From Vibrio artabrorum (lineage in GTDB: Bacteria; Pseudomonadota; Gammaproteobacteria; Enterobacterales; Vibrionaceae): a DNA stretch of 64,000 nt. The notes under the pieces were generated by a model. It worked only from the letters and a program-made list of their open reading frames with translations. It was not told the DNA's origin and searched no databases. The position numbers were made by a program, and so were the translations under genes. Within the stretch, counting starts at the first letter, position 1. Each line of letters starts with the position of its first letter. Below are positions 15,989 to 25,756 of this stretch, piece after piece. The DNA lies in contig NZ_AP025458.1 in assembly GCF_024347295.1 (NCBI RefSeq), forward strand, positions 496,001 through 560,000, written 5' to 3'.

Positions 15989-16019
15989 GGTTAATTATCA
16001 TGCGTAAACGCGATTAACC
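15989..16019. promoter_or_regulatory. Inverted repeat next to the gltBD-1 promoter candidate
   Basis: GGTTAAT (15989-15995) and ATTAACC (16013-16019) form a perfect 7-bp inverted repeat with 17 bases between. It sits just upstream of the proposed -35 box, where an activator would bind. The regulator is unknown. Confidence 0.35.
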
Positions 16020-16128
16020 ACGTAATAATCTAAAGTTGTAGAATGATATCAAGGTTCTATAACAGAATACTGTTAATGGGATTTAACAGATGTAACTGGG
16101 TGATTTTCGAACTGGCAGGGCGTCAGGT

Positions 16129-16160
16129 AAAAAAAAGGCTAGCATCGAGTGCTAGCCAAA
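16129..16160 (-). terminator. Terminator of gltBD operon 2
   Basis: GGCTAGCA-TCGAG-TGCTAGCC hairpin, perfect 8-bp stem, followed on the minus strand by a run of eight T. It separates operon 2 from operon 1. Confidence 0.9.
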
Positions 16161-16227
16161 TACAAAAGTTTAGGAAGGGTGTTGCTTTTCCTCTAGGCTA
16201 ACGTCTGTGACATTAGCCTGAGAAATA

Positions 16228-17697
16228 TTATGCGGAAAGCATGAGTGAATCCGCTTTCGCTTCTAAGTTTGAGTTGCCCATTAAGAAGTCATCAATAGCA
16301 ATTGCACATTCACGACCTTCGTTGATACAGCGAACGACAAGAGATTGACCAGTGCGCATATCACCAGCAGCGAAAACACCTTTTTGATTGGTCGCAAAAC
16401 CTTCAGAAGCGACGTTGCCGCGGTCGTCCAGTTTGATATCTAGTTGAGCAAGCACACCTGATGGTTCAGGGTGCAAGAAGCCCATTGCTAGGAATGCCAT
16501 ATCACAAGGGATAACACGTTCAGAGTTAGCGACTTCCTCAAAAGCTGGACGCTCACCTGGTTTCGCATCTTGCCAAACGATGTCAGCGATACGTAGACCC
16601 GTCACTTGGCCTTGCTCGTTACCGATGAACTCTTTAGTCAGGATGTTCCAATGACGCTCACAACCTTCTTCATGAGAGGTTGTGGTCTTCATGATCATTG
16701 GGTATTGAGGCCAAGGCATATTGGCTGGGCGCTTCTCTGGCGGGACCGGCATGATCTCTACCTGAGTAATGCTTGCTGCTTTATGACGGTTTGATGTGCC
16801 TACACAGTCAGAACCCGTATCACCACCACCGATAACCACAATGTGCTTATCTTTTGCGTGAATCTCTTCTGTCTTAAGCTCTAAGTCGTTCGCTCGGCGG
16901 TTGTTTTGACCCAGGAAATCCATGGCAAAGTGAACGCCTTTCAGCTCACGACCTGGAATTGGTAAGTCGCGTGGCACCGTAGATCCACCCGTTAGTAACA
17001 CCACATCAAACTCTTGACGTAACTGCTGAGCATTGACATCAACGCCGATGTGTTGGTTCACTTTGAATTCAACACCTGCTTCTGCCATTAGGTTGATCTT
17101 ACGATCAATCACGTCCATACCCAGTTTGAAGTCTGGGATACCAAAGCGCAGTAAGCCACCCACTTTCTCGTCACGCTCAAAGACTGTCACAGAGTGACCA
17201 GCACTGTTTAGCTGCTCAGCAGCGGCTAGACCCGCAGGGCCTGAACCAATCACTGCGACAGTTTTACCTGTGCGAGAACGTGGTGTTTTCGGTTTTGCGT
17301 ACCCTTCACGGTACGCCGTTTCGACAATCGTTTTCTCGATATTACAGATGGTGATTGGATCTTGGTTAATACCAAGAACGCAGGCACTCTCACAAGGAGC
17401 TGGACAAACACGACCTGTAAATTCAGGGAAGTTGTTGGTGGAGCTTAGAATGTTCCACGCTTCTTCCCAGCTGTCACGGTAAACCGCGTCATTGAATTCA
17501 GGGATGATGTTGCCAATCGGACAGCCGTTGTGACAGAAAGGTACACCACAGTCCATACAACGAGATGCTTGAGTATTGATCTTTTCACCAAACTCTTCGT
17601 TAAGTACGAATTCTTTGTTGTTTTCAATACGAACTGACGGGTCAAGCTTCTTTGGAAGCTCACGACCGTGCTCTAAAAATCCAGTAGGCTTACCCAT
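16228..17697 (-). CDS. Glutamate synthase small subunit, set 2
   Basis: 489 aa. Same layout as the other small subunit but clearly divergent. The Cys clusters are CMDCGVPFCHNGCPIGN and CPAPCESACVLGIN, the FAD motif is [17 protein letters not shown], and the NADPH motif is IVVIGGGDTGSDCVG. It begins MGKPTGFLEHGRELP, as in the non-enteric GltD group. Its ATG shares one base with the gltB stop (TAATG), so translation is coupled. Electron supply for the set 2 large subunit. Confidence 0.93.
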   Translation of the reverse strand: MGKPTGFLEHGRELPKKLDPSVRIENNKEFVLNEEFGEKINTQASRCMDCGVPFCHNGCPIGNIIPEFNDAVYRDSWEEAWNILSSTNNFPEFTGRVCPAPCESACVLGINQDPITICNIEKTIVETAYREGYAKPKTPRSRTGKTVAVIGSGPAGLAAAEQLNSAGHSVTVFERDEKVGGLLRFGIPDFKLGMDVIDRKINLMAEAGVEFKVNQHIGVDVNAQQLRQEFDVVLLTGGSTVPRDLPIPGRELKGVHFAMDFLGQNNRRANDLELKTEEIHAKDKHIVVIGGGDTGSDCVGTSNRHKAASITQVEIMPVPPEKRPANMPWPQYPMIMKTTTSHEEGCERHWNILTKEFIGNEQGQVTGLRIADIVWQDAKPGERPAFEEVANSERVIPCDMAFLAMGFLHPEPSGVLAQLDIKLDDRGNVASEGFATNQKGVFAAGDMRTGQSLVVRCINEGRECAIAIDDFLMGNSNLEAKADSLMLSA

Positions 17698-20600
17698 TAT
17701 ACTGCCTCCACTTGTTCCGTTTGTGCTTGTTGTGCTTCAGCTTTACGCTTTTCAAGAACCGCTTTGTAGTCTCGAGGCATGACTTTAACCAGTGATGCAA
17801 CGCTAGCTTCAAAGTTGTCTAGGAAAGACTGAGCAACTTCACTTCCTGTGAATTCAACATGCTTAGTTAGCATATCTAGTAAAAGATCTTTATCTTCTTG
17901 TTCTATCGGATCTAGGTCGACAAGTTCTGCGTTGAGTTTGCTTTCGAAGTCGCCCGCTTTATCCCACACATAAGCGACACCGCCACTCATACCAGCAGCA
18001 AAGTTACGACCTGTTGCTCCTAGGATTATCGCCGCACCACCAGTCATGTATTCACAACCGTGGTCACCCACGCCCTCAACAACAACCTTCGCACCAGAGT
18101 TACGAACACAGAAACGTTCGCCCGCCATACCGCGAATGAAAGATTCGCCTGATGTTGCACCATAGAAACATACGTTACCAACAACGATGTTATCTTCGGC
18201 AACGATGGTTGACTTCGCATCTGGGTACAGTACCAATGTACCGCCAGATAGACCTTTACCCCAGTAATCGTTCGCGTCGCCTTCTACTTCGAACTTCACA
18301 CCTTTCGCAAGGAAAGCGCCGAAAGACTGACCAGCAGATCCCGTGAACTTCACGTTCATTGGCTGTGGTAAACCTTGGTCTTTGTAAACCTTCGAGATTT
18401 CGTTCGACAGCATGGTACCTGCAGAGCGGTCCGTGTTGATAATAGGGAAGCTCGCATTCACGGCTTCGCCTTTCTCAAGAGCTGGAATTGCAGCTTGAAT
18501 CAACTTGCGGTCTAGAACGTCTTCTAGGTTGTGGTTTTGTTGTGTCTGGTTGTAGATTCCATCTTCTGCACGCGCCTGCTCGATGTGCAGTACAGGGGTT
18601 AGATCGAGGTTCTTGTACTTCCAGTGACCGATGTCATCACGAACTTTAAGTTTGTGCGATTGACCCACCATCTCATCGATAGAGCGGAAGCCAAGTTCAG
18701 CCATGACTTCACGCAGACCTTCAGCCATGTATTGGAAGAAAGTGACGACGTCTTCTACGCGGCCGTCGAAACGTTCACGCAGAGTCTTGTTCTGTGTTGC
18801 GATACCAACAGGACAAGTATTTTTGTGACACTTACGCATCATGATACAGCCTTCAACCACTAGAGCGGCTGTTGCTACGCCCCATTCTTCAGCGCCAAGT
18901 AACGTTGCGACTGCAAGGTCTCGTGGTGTTTTCATCTGACCATCAGACTGAACAACGATACGGTTACGTAGGCCGTTTTTCAGTAGTGTTTGGTGCGTTT
19001 CCGCTAGACCCAGTTCCCAAGGCAGACCGGTGTGACGGATAGAAGACATCGGAGATGCACCCGTACCACCATCAAAACCTGCGATAAGTACTACGTCAGC
19101 TTTCGCTTTCGCTACACCCGATGCAATCGTACCTACGCCAGCTTCTGATACTAGCTTCACGTTGACACGGCCGTTACGGTTCGCGTTTTTCAGATCGTAG
19201 ATCAGCTGAGCCAAATCTTCGATTGAGTAGATATCGTGGTGTGGCGGTGGTGAGATAAGACCTACGCCCGGAGTTGAGTGACGCGTTGCGCCGATCCAAT
19301 CATCAACCTTATCACCAGGTAGTTGACCACCTTCGCCCGGTTTCGCACCTTGAGCCATCTTGATTTGTAGTTCATCAGCGTTCGATAGGTAGTAAGACGT
19401 TACACCAAAGCGACCAGAAGCCACCTGTTTGATTGCTGAACGTTCCCAGTCGCCGTTTTCTTTACGTTCGAAACGTGCTGGATCTTCACCACCTTCACCT
19501 GAGTTTGATTTCGCGCCGATGCGGTTCATCGCAACAGCCAGTGTTGAGTGAGCCTCATGCGAGATTGAACCAAAGCTCATTGCGCCGGTTGCGAAACGCT
19601 TAAGGATGTTCTCGATTGGTTCTACTTCTGCTAGAGGAATAGAGCCTGCAGGGTTCTTGATGAAATCCAGTTGGCTACGTAGCGTTGCTGCGTTATCGCC
19701 TTGGTCATCGACTGCTTTTGCGTACTTCTTGAACTGACCGTAATCTTTGTTACGCGTCGACTCTTGAAGTAGAGAAATCGTTTCTGGGTTGAATAAGTGC
19801 TTCTCACCACGCTGTTTCCACTGGTAAACACCGCCAACATCAAGGATTTGAGCTGGGATTTCACGAGCTGGGTAACCAACACGGTGACGGACCAGTACTT
19901 CACGAGCGATGTCGTCGATCGTTAGACCTTGGATACGAGAAACCGTACCGGTGAAGTATTTTTCAACCACTGACTTGCTGATACCAAGAGCTTCAAAAAT
20001 TTGCGCACCGTGGTAAGACTGCAGTGTCGAGATCCCCATCTTAGAGAAGATCTTCAGTAGACCGCCGTTAACACCTTTACGGTAGTTATCGAAGAACTCA
20101 CGTGGGTGTACGTTTGGATCGAGCTTCTTCGTACGTTGTAGTTCAACAATCGTTTCAATTACTAGGTATGGGTTAACTGCGTTCGCACCGTAACCGATAA
20201 GCGTTGCAAAGTGGTGTGTCTCACGAGCGTCGCCCGTTTCAACCACGATGTCACACTTAGCACGTAGCCCTTTACGGATTAGGTGGTGGTGAACCGCGCC
20301 AACGGCCAGCATTGCTGGAATAGCGGCATGGTTTGAGTTAACTGCACGGTCGGTCAGTAGGATGATAGAGTAACCATCAATCACGGCATCTTCTGCGTAT
20401 TGGCAGATACGCTTAAGTGCGCGCTCTAATTTACCTTGGTCGCCATTTGCTTGGAATACGATGTCCAGTGTCTTCGCTTGAAGGTGCTCGTTATCGATTG
20501 CACGCAGTTTTTCTAACTCCGAGTTAGACAGTACTGGAGACTCAAGTTCTACTTTTTGACAGTGCTCAGGTGTTTCAGCAAGTAGGTTCTGATCTTTACC

Positions 20601-22244
20601 TAGGTAAGTGTTCAGAGACATAACCATACGCTCACGAATCGGGTCGATTGGCGGGTTGGTGACTTGTGCAAACAACTGTTTGAAGTAGTTTGAAAGGTGC
20701 TGCGATTGGTGAGACAGAATCGCGAGCGGCCAGTCAGCACCCATTGCAGAAAGTGGCTCGTAGCCTGTTTTCGCAAGAGGTAGAATGATTTCGTTGACTT
20801 CTTCAGAGCTCACGCCAAACGATTGTTGTTTGTGTAGGAGTTTATCTGGAGAAGGTTGGCTAAATTCGTTGCTCGCATCGGGTAGCTTTTTCAAGCTCAG
20901 AAGGTTCTCTTCAACCCACTTTTCGTAAGGCTGTGCTTTAGCAATGCTGTCTTTCACTTCTTCATCAGAAATGATGCGGCCTTGCTCAAGGTCAGCAACA
21001 AAGATACGACCTGGTTGCAGACGACCACGGTACTCAACGTTTTCTGGTGCGATTTCAACTACGCCAGACTCAGATGCCATCACTAGGAAGTCATCTTTAG
21101 TGACTGTGTAGCGAGAAGGACGCAGACCGTTACGGTCTAGTGTTGCACCGACTTGAACACCATCCGTGAAACAGACAGATGCTGGGCCATCCCATGGTTC
21201 CATAACGTTCGCGTGGTACTGGTAGAACGCGCGACGAGTTGGATCCATGTTTTTGTTTTCTTGCCATGCTTCTGGGATCATCATCATCAACGCATGTGGC
21301 AGAGTACGACCTGAAAGAACAAGTAGCTCAAGCGCCATATCGAAGTTTGATGAATCCGAACTGCCTTCCTGACAGATAGGCAGTAGCATGTCGATTTCAG
21401 CTTGTGTGAACAGATCCGATTCTAGGATTGCTTCACGTGCTTTCATCCAGTTTAGGTTACCGCGAACCGTATTGATTTCGCCATTATGTGCGATGTAACG
21501 GAAAGGCTGAGCTAGACGCCAACGTGGGAATGTATTGGTAGAGAAGCGAGAGTGTACCAATGCTAGAGCTGTTACCATGGTTGGGTTTTGCAGGTCTAGG
21601 AAGTACTGAGGAACTTGTTCGGTTGTTAGCTGACCTTTGTACACCAATGTCTTGTAAGACATAGAGTTGATGTAGAAGTCATCACCGATATTTGACACGC
21701 TTTCTAGGCATACACGAACTGTGTAGTTACGTAGAACATACAGTTTACGCTCAAGCTCTTCTGGTGTGATACCAGGGCCGCCAGAAATAAAAACGTGTTC
21801 AAATTGAGGTTCAGTGCTTAGTGGGTCAGCACCAATCATTGAATTGTCAGTTGGAAGTTCACGGTAACCGATCACATCTAACTCAAGGCGTTGTGCATTG
21901 CGTTCTAGAATGTCACGACACTGTGCACGTTTGTGTTCATCTTTAGGGAAAAGTACAACACCAACACCATATTTTTCAAAAGATGGCAGCTTAATTCCAA
22001 GCTTTACGGCTTCTTCTAGTAAGAATTCGTGCGGCTTCTGTAGCAGGATACCTGCACCATCACCAGAACACGGATCGCAGCCTTGGCCGCCACGGTGTTC
22101 CATACGTGCAAGCATATCGAGTGCTTGAGTGACTACATCATGAGATTTGCGATTCTTTAGATGCGCAACAAAACCGATACCACAAGCGTCATGCTCCAAT
22201 TCAGGAGTATACAGACCCTGTGAGTTCTGCTCTTGATCTACCAT
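17697..22244 (-). CDS. Glutamate synthase large subunit, set 2
   Basis: 1515 aa. The class II amidotransferase nucleophile would be Cys21 (HDACGIGFVAHL). The FMN domain has the 3Fe-4S ligands in CIMMRKCHKNTCPVG (C-x5-C-x4-C) and the C-terminal beta-helix is present (KFEVEGDANDYWGKGLSGG). It differs strongly from the set 1 protein and resembles the GltB type of Bacillus, cyanobacteria and many proteobacteria. A GGAAGGATG precedes the ATG. Having both sets in tandem is established for Vibrio; division of labour is not known to me. Confidence 0.94.
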   Translation of the reverse strand: MVDQEQNSQGLYTPELEHDACGIGFVAHLKNRKSHDVVTQALDMLARMEHRGGQGCDPCSGDGAGILLQKPHEFLLEEAVKLGIKLPSFEKYGVGVVLFPKDEHKRAQCRDILERNAQRLELDVIGYRELPTDNSMIGADPLSTEPQFEHVFISGGPGITPEELERKLYVLRNYTVRVCLESVSNIGDDFYINSMSYKTLVYKGQLTTEQVPQYFLDLQNPTMVTALALVHSRFSTNTFPRWRLAQPFRYIAHNGEINTVRGNLNWMKAREAILESDLFTQAEIDMLLPICQEGSSDSSNFDMALELLVLSGRTLPHALMMMIPEAWQENKNMDPTRRAFYQYHANVMEPWDGPASVCFTDGVQVGATLDRNGLRPSRYTVTKDDFLVMASESGVVEIAPENVEYRGRLQPGRIFVADLEQGRIISDEEVKDSIAKAQPYEKWVEENLLSLKKLPDASNEFSQPSPDKLLHKQQSFGVSSEEVNEIILPLAKTGYEPLSAMGADWPLAILSHQSQHLSNYFKQLFAQVTNPPIDPIRERMVMSLNTYLGKDQNLLAETPEHCQKVELESPVLSNSELEKLRAIDNEHLQAKTLDIVFQANGDQGKLERALKRICQYAEDAVIDGYSIILLTDRAVNSNHAAIPAMLAVGAVHHHLIRKGLRAKCDIVVETGDARETHHFATLIGYGANAVNPYLVIETIVELQRTKKLDPNVHPREFFDNYRKGVNGGLLKIFSKMGISTLQSYHGAQIFEALGISKSVVEKYFTGTVSRIQGLTIDDIAREVLVRHRVGYPAREIPAQILDVGGVYQWKQRGEKHLFNPETISLLQESTRNKDYGQFKKYAKAVDDQGDNAATLRSQLDFIKNPAGSIPLAEVEPIENILKRFATGAMSFGSISHEAHSTLAVAMNRIGAKSNSGEGGEDPARFERKENGDWERSAIKQVASGRFGVTSYYLSNADELQIKMAQGAKPGEGGQLPGDKVDDWIGATRHSTPGVGLISPPPHHDIYSIEDLAQLIYDLKNANRNGRVNVKLVSEAGVGTIASGVAKAKADVVLIAGFDGGTGASPMSSIRHTGLPWELGLAETHQTLLKNGLRNRIVVQSDGQMKTPRDLAVATLLGAEEWGVATAALVVEGCIMMRKCHKNTCPVGIATQNKTLRERFDGRVEDVVTFFQYMAEGLREVMAELGFRSIDEMVGQSHKLKVRDDIGHWKYKNLDLTPVLHIEQARAEDGIYNQTQQNHNLEDVLDRKLIQAAIPALEKGEAVNASFPIINTDRSAGTMLSNEISKVYKDQGLPQPMNVKFTGSAGQSFGAFLAKGVKFEVEGDANDYWGKGLSGGTLVLYPDAKSTIVAEDNIVVGNVCFYGATSGESFIRGMAGERFCVRNSGAKVVVEGVGDHGCEYMTGGAAIILGATGRNFAAGMSGGVAYVWDKAGDFESKLNAELVDLDPIEQEDKDLLLDMLTKHVEFTGSEVAQSFLDNFEASVASLVKVMPRDYKAVLEKRKAEAQQAQTEQVEAV

Positions 22245-22771
22245 AGATACATCCTTCCAGTTAAATCTAGGCGCAACTTCTTTGTATAAAGTTAGCCTTG
22301 TCCTTTTATATTTATGGGTCTGAACCTGCCTATGCTGGCGGTTCGAATCCTTTCCGTATCTCGCAGGAAAAGTATTGCGAGAAAAACAATCCTTAGTGAT
22401 ATCCGTTTATTTTTAACCACAAACTAGTGGTTTATATAGGTGAGGAGTGGATATCACCGATTTATCAGCAAATCTTTGTTGTAAGTAAACACTCAAAAAT
22501 AGCCAATATGTGTAAGTATCCTACAATTTTGTCTAGGCGAATTGCAATGAAAGTTGAGCCATGTAGACCATTTTTTTCGTTTTATTTTGAATTTAATGGC
22601 TAACATATGTGCAACATTAGGCGAATATAGCTGATTTTTTGCATGTTTATTGATATTTGTTAGGTCGTTTACGAACGGCTTTACGTAAACTATTTGGTCG
22701 AATTTTGCAGGGATGTAATTTTTTTTCAACAAAACGAATATTCATTCTTATTTACAGAGCACTTTGAAATT
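22245..22771. other. Divergent intergenic region between gltB (set 2) and radical-SAM gene
   Basis: 527 bases. It must contain the promoter of gltBD operon 2 (minus) and that of the radical-SAM gene (plus). I see an AACCAC/GTGGTT hairpin near 22420-22436 and AT-rich stretches. A tRNA-like string GGTTCGAATCC at 22340-22350 is not part of a cloverleaf. No gene is supported. Confidence 0.6.
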
Positions 22772-23728
22772 ATGCAACTACACGAACTGGTTAATACTAT
22801 CGGCCAAGACCTTCAACGTCGTTATGGTGAGAAGGTTCATAAATTGACACTACACGGTGGTTTTAGTTGCCCAAATAGAGACGGAACCATAGGTCGCGGA
22901 GGGTGTACCTTCTGTAATGTTTCCTCGTTTGTGGACGAACAAACTCAAATTCAAAGTATTTCTGAACAGCTAAAAGATCGTGCGGGTGAGATTGCTCGTG
23001 CCAAGAAGTATCTCGCCTATTTTCAGGCGTACACCAGTACTTATGCTGAAGTGCAAGTACTCAAAAATATGTATGAAGAAGCGCTTAGAGCCCCAGAGGC
23101 TGATATTGTGGGTTTGTGTGTCGGTACAAGACCGGATTGTGTTCCAGACTCTGTATTGGAGCTGCTGGCTGGGTATGTGGAACAAGGCTATGAAATATGG
23201 CTTGAGTTAGGCTTACAAACGGCAAACGACCAAACACTGAAGCGCATTAACCGAGGTCATGATTTTGCGGTGTATGAAACGATCACCCGGCGTGCCCGCG
23301 ATTTAGGGATTAAAGTGTGTACTCACCTTATTGTGGGCCTGCCGAAAGAAACCAAAGCCGATAACCTTGAAACGTTAAGCAAGGTATTAGCTGTTGGCAC
23401 TGATGGAATTAAACTGCATGGCTTGCATATCGTAGAAGGCAGCACTATGGCGAAGGCATGGAAAGCTGGCAAGCTCGAAGCCCCAACGTTGGAGGAGTAC
23501 ATTGATATTGCGAGTGAGATCATTCAACGCACGCCAGCGGAGGTGGTCTACCATCGTGTTTCTTCAGCGGCGAGACGCCCGACTCTACTCTCTCCTTTGT
23601 GGTGTGAGAACCGTTGGTTGGCGATGACTGAGATAGGTCGGTCGCTTGATAAAACCGGCGCACAAGGCATTAAAACAGGATCTGCATTCAAGTACACTCT
23701 GCCTATTCTAAACGCAGTGAGTGGATAG
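22772..23728 (+). CDS. Radical-SAM protein, YhcC family (TIGR01212)
   Basis: 318 aa from the ATG at 22772 (MQLHELVNTIGQDLQRRYG), which matches the family start; an upstream in-frame start would add 26 hydrophobic, unlikely residues. The cluster motif is CPNRDGTIGRGGCTFC (C-x11-C-x2-C), typical of this family rather than the common C-x3-C-x2-C. SAM-binding elements follow (VGLCVGTRPDCVPD, ELGLQTANDQTLKRINRGHD). Substrate unknown. In many gammaproteobacteria the yhcC gene lies next to gltB, as here, but a functional link is not proven. Confidence 0.88.
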   Translation: MQLHELVNTIGQDLQRRYGEKVHKLTLHGGFSCPNRDGTIGRGGCTFCNVSSFVDEQTQIQSISEQLKDRAGEIARAKKYLAYFQAYTSTYAEVQVLKNMYEEALRAPEADIVGLCVGTRPDCVPDSVLELLAGYVEQGYEIWLELGLQTANDQTLKRINRGHDFAVYETITRRARDLGIKVCTHLIVGLPKETKADNLETLSKVLAVGTDGIKLHGLHIVEGSTMAKAWKAGKLEAPTLEEYIDIASEIIQRTPAEVVYHRVSSAARRPTLLSPLWCENRWLAMTEIGRSLDKTGAQGIKTGSAFKYTLPILNAVSG

Positions 23729-23816
23729 GAACTGGTGACGGTAGGTTACAGCAGATAATCCCCACATTTAGTGGTAACATTTCACGCACTGATTTTATGG
23801 CATAGATTGAGAGTAA

Positions 23817-25568
23817 ATGGAACTGGTAATGACTTGGTTATGGGACAGGGCGTATGGCTACGGTATGTATATCGTTATTGTATTGCTGATTGCTCTCATT
23901 TGCTGGCATCTCTATTCTCGTTATCAGTCGCATATCGAAACGCTTCTACTTACGACCCCATCGCCACTCTACTTTGTTGATGTGCGAAGTGGCGAAATAC
24001 TCTATGCCAATCGTCAGGCGATGCAACTGCTCGGTATTCGCCAGGTTGGCGTTCATTTTTGCTTTCCTACTGTAGAAAGTGAAAACAACTTTCGTCACTA
24101 CTTAACCAATCACATCAACTCTCGAACCTTTGAGCAGGTCTCCCTGTGGGCGCTGTCTGAATTTGAGTCATTTAAGATCAACCTAGTCGGTCGTAAGCTC
24201 CATTTTAGAAATAAGCAGACTTGGATGATTCATGCATCACTTTATCAAAATACCAATGAAGATCTGTCTCAAGAAGTGCGTGAGCTTAATATCGCGCGCA
24301 CGATTTTGGATTCGTTATCTGAGCTTATCTATGTGAAAGATCAAAGGGGGGGACTGGTTGCGAGCAATCGCTCGTTTAAAAAGTTTTGGCATGGCCGTCA
24401 AGATGAGGGCTCCTCAAGTATTTCAGGTGGTGCTTTGAAAGGGCGTGTGAGTGAGCGATCTTGGACTACGGACCAAGAGGGAAAAAGTTGCCTGCTTGAA
24501 ACTTATCAAAGTGTTTTACTATCCCAAGATGGGGAGAGGATTGGAACTTTGTCAATCAGTCACGATGTGACGGATTGGCATGACATGCAGCAACAATTAC
24601 GCGGTGAAATGGAAAAACGAAAAGATACCGAAGTGGCGCTTGCGCAGCGTGAGACCATTTTACAAAATATCTTGGAAGCGAGCCCTGACGCGATTGGTAT
24701 TTTTAACGAGAATATGGTTTACCAAGCGTGTAATAAGGCTTTTGTAACAGCGCTTGGGATCTCAGATGTGAGCGATCTCATTAGTAAGCGACTGCAGGAT
24801 GTGGTCCCAAATAGCATATATGCGCGTCTTGCCAATACGGATTATCAAGCTCTTCATCACGGTGAAATATTACGCTTTACCGATACCGTGGTTTCTAGTG
24901 ATGGTCAGTTTACTTGGTATGATGTGGTGAAGTCACCGTTTAGAGACCCAGTATCAAAAACAAACGGTGTGTTAATCATGGCTCGTGATATTACCGAGCG
25001 CTATTTGGCTGAGCAGAAGCTTGAAGAGGCCAATCTTGAGCTTGAACGCCTCAGCTTCATGGACAGCCTTACTCAGGTTTCTAATCGACGCAGTTTTGAT
25101 GAGCAGTTACTGACATTGTGGGGCTATCATGTTCGTGAAAAGTTACCACTAACCATTATGTTATGTGATATCGACTTTTTTAAAGGGTATAACGATTTTT
25201 ATGGGCATCAACAAGGTGATGATGCATTAATTCAAGTTTCACAAGCATTTAAGCAGGTGCTCAATCGCTCTTCTGATTTTGTGGCTCGCTATGGCGGTGA
25301 AGAGTTTGGTTTTATTCTACCGAATACAACGACAGAGGGTGCGAAGTTGGTGGCGCGTCGTATTCATGATGAAGTCCAAAATTTGAAGCTGGCACATGAG
25401 AAGTCGACAGTCTCTGAGCTTCTCACGGTGAGCATCGGTATCATATCTTATATTCCTACGCCAAATGACGAAATGGAATCTGCGGTTGCGATGGCAGACC
25501 GCGCGCTTTACCAAGCTAAATCTGAAGGCCGAAATCGTTCGTTTGTCTCTTCCTTTTCAATGCACTAA
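23817..25568 (+). CDS. Membrane-anchored PAS-GGDEF diguanylate cyclase
   Basis: 583 aa. One N-terminal membrane segment (residues 16-32), then three PAS-like regions (about 38-125, 160-255, 280-400, the last the clearest with ITERYLAEQKLEEAN after it) and a GGDEF domain from about 413. The active-site motif is GGEEF, so catalysis is expected. RSSD lies five residues before it and fits the product-inhibition I-site (RxxD). It would make cyclic di-GMP in response to an unknown signal. It lies directly upstream of arcB on the same strand, with a 188-base gap. Confidence 0.92.
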   Translation: MELVMTWLWDRAYGYGMYIVIVLLIALICWHLYSRYQSHIETLLLTTPSPLYFVDVRSGEILYANRQAMQLLGIRQVGVHFCFPTVESENNFRHYLTNHINSRTFEQVSLWALSEFESFKINLVGRKLHFRNKQTWMIHASLYQNTNEDLSQEVRELNIARTILDSLSELIYVKDQRGGLVASNRSFKKFWHGRQDEGSSSISGGALKGRVSERSWTTDQEGKSCLLETYQSVLLSQDGERIGTLSISHDVTDWHDMQQQLRGEMEKRKDTEVALAQRETILQNILEASPDAIGIFNENMVYQACNKAFVTALGISDVSDLISKRLQDVVPNSIYARLANTDYQALHHGEILRFTDTVVSSDGQFTWYDVVKSPFRDPVSKTNGVLIMARDITERYLAEQKLEEANLELERLSFMDSLTQVSNRRSFDEQLLTLWGYHVREKLPLTIMLCDIDFFKGYNDFYGHQQGDDALIQVSQAFKQVLNRSSDFVARYGGEEFGFILPNTTTEGAKLVARRIHDEVQNLKLAHEKSTVSELLTVSIGIISYIPTPNDEMESAVAMADRALYQAKSEGRNRSFVSSFSMH

Positions 25569-25756
25569 ATTTTCAGATTAACGCGCTCTATAAAATCGAT
25601 GATTGGGCTAACTTATTAATTGTTGTCGAGTGCACATGATATTAATTAAATAATCTTGATATAACGGTGGCTCTCTTGCTACGTGTGATGTGGCTAGCTT
25701 ACCTGCTTTCTTCAAACACGCTAGAATGTGGCTAGTCTTAACGCATGGAGCGCTAA

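Noticed and set aside
22340..22350. GGTTCGAATCC, like the T-arm of a tRNA
   Set aside because: The flanking bases do not form a T-stem, acceptor stem or anticodon arm on either strand.
22493..22732. 79-codon minus-strand reading frame in the gltB/radical-SAM gap
   Set aside because: AT-rich composition, no ribosome site, would cover the radical-SAM promoter.
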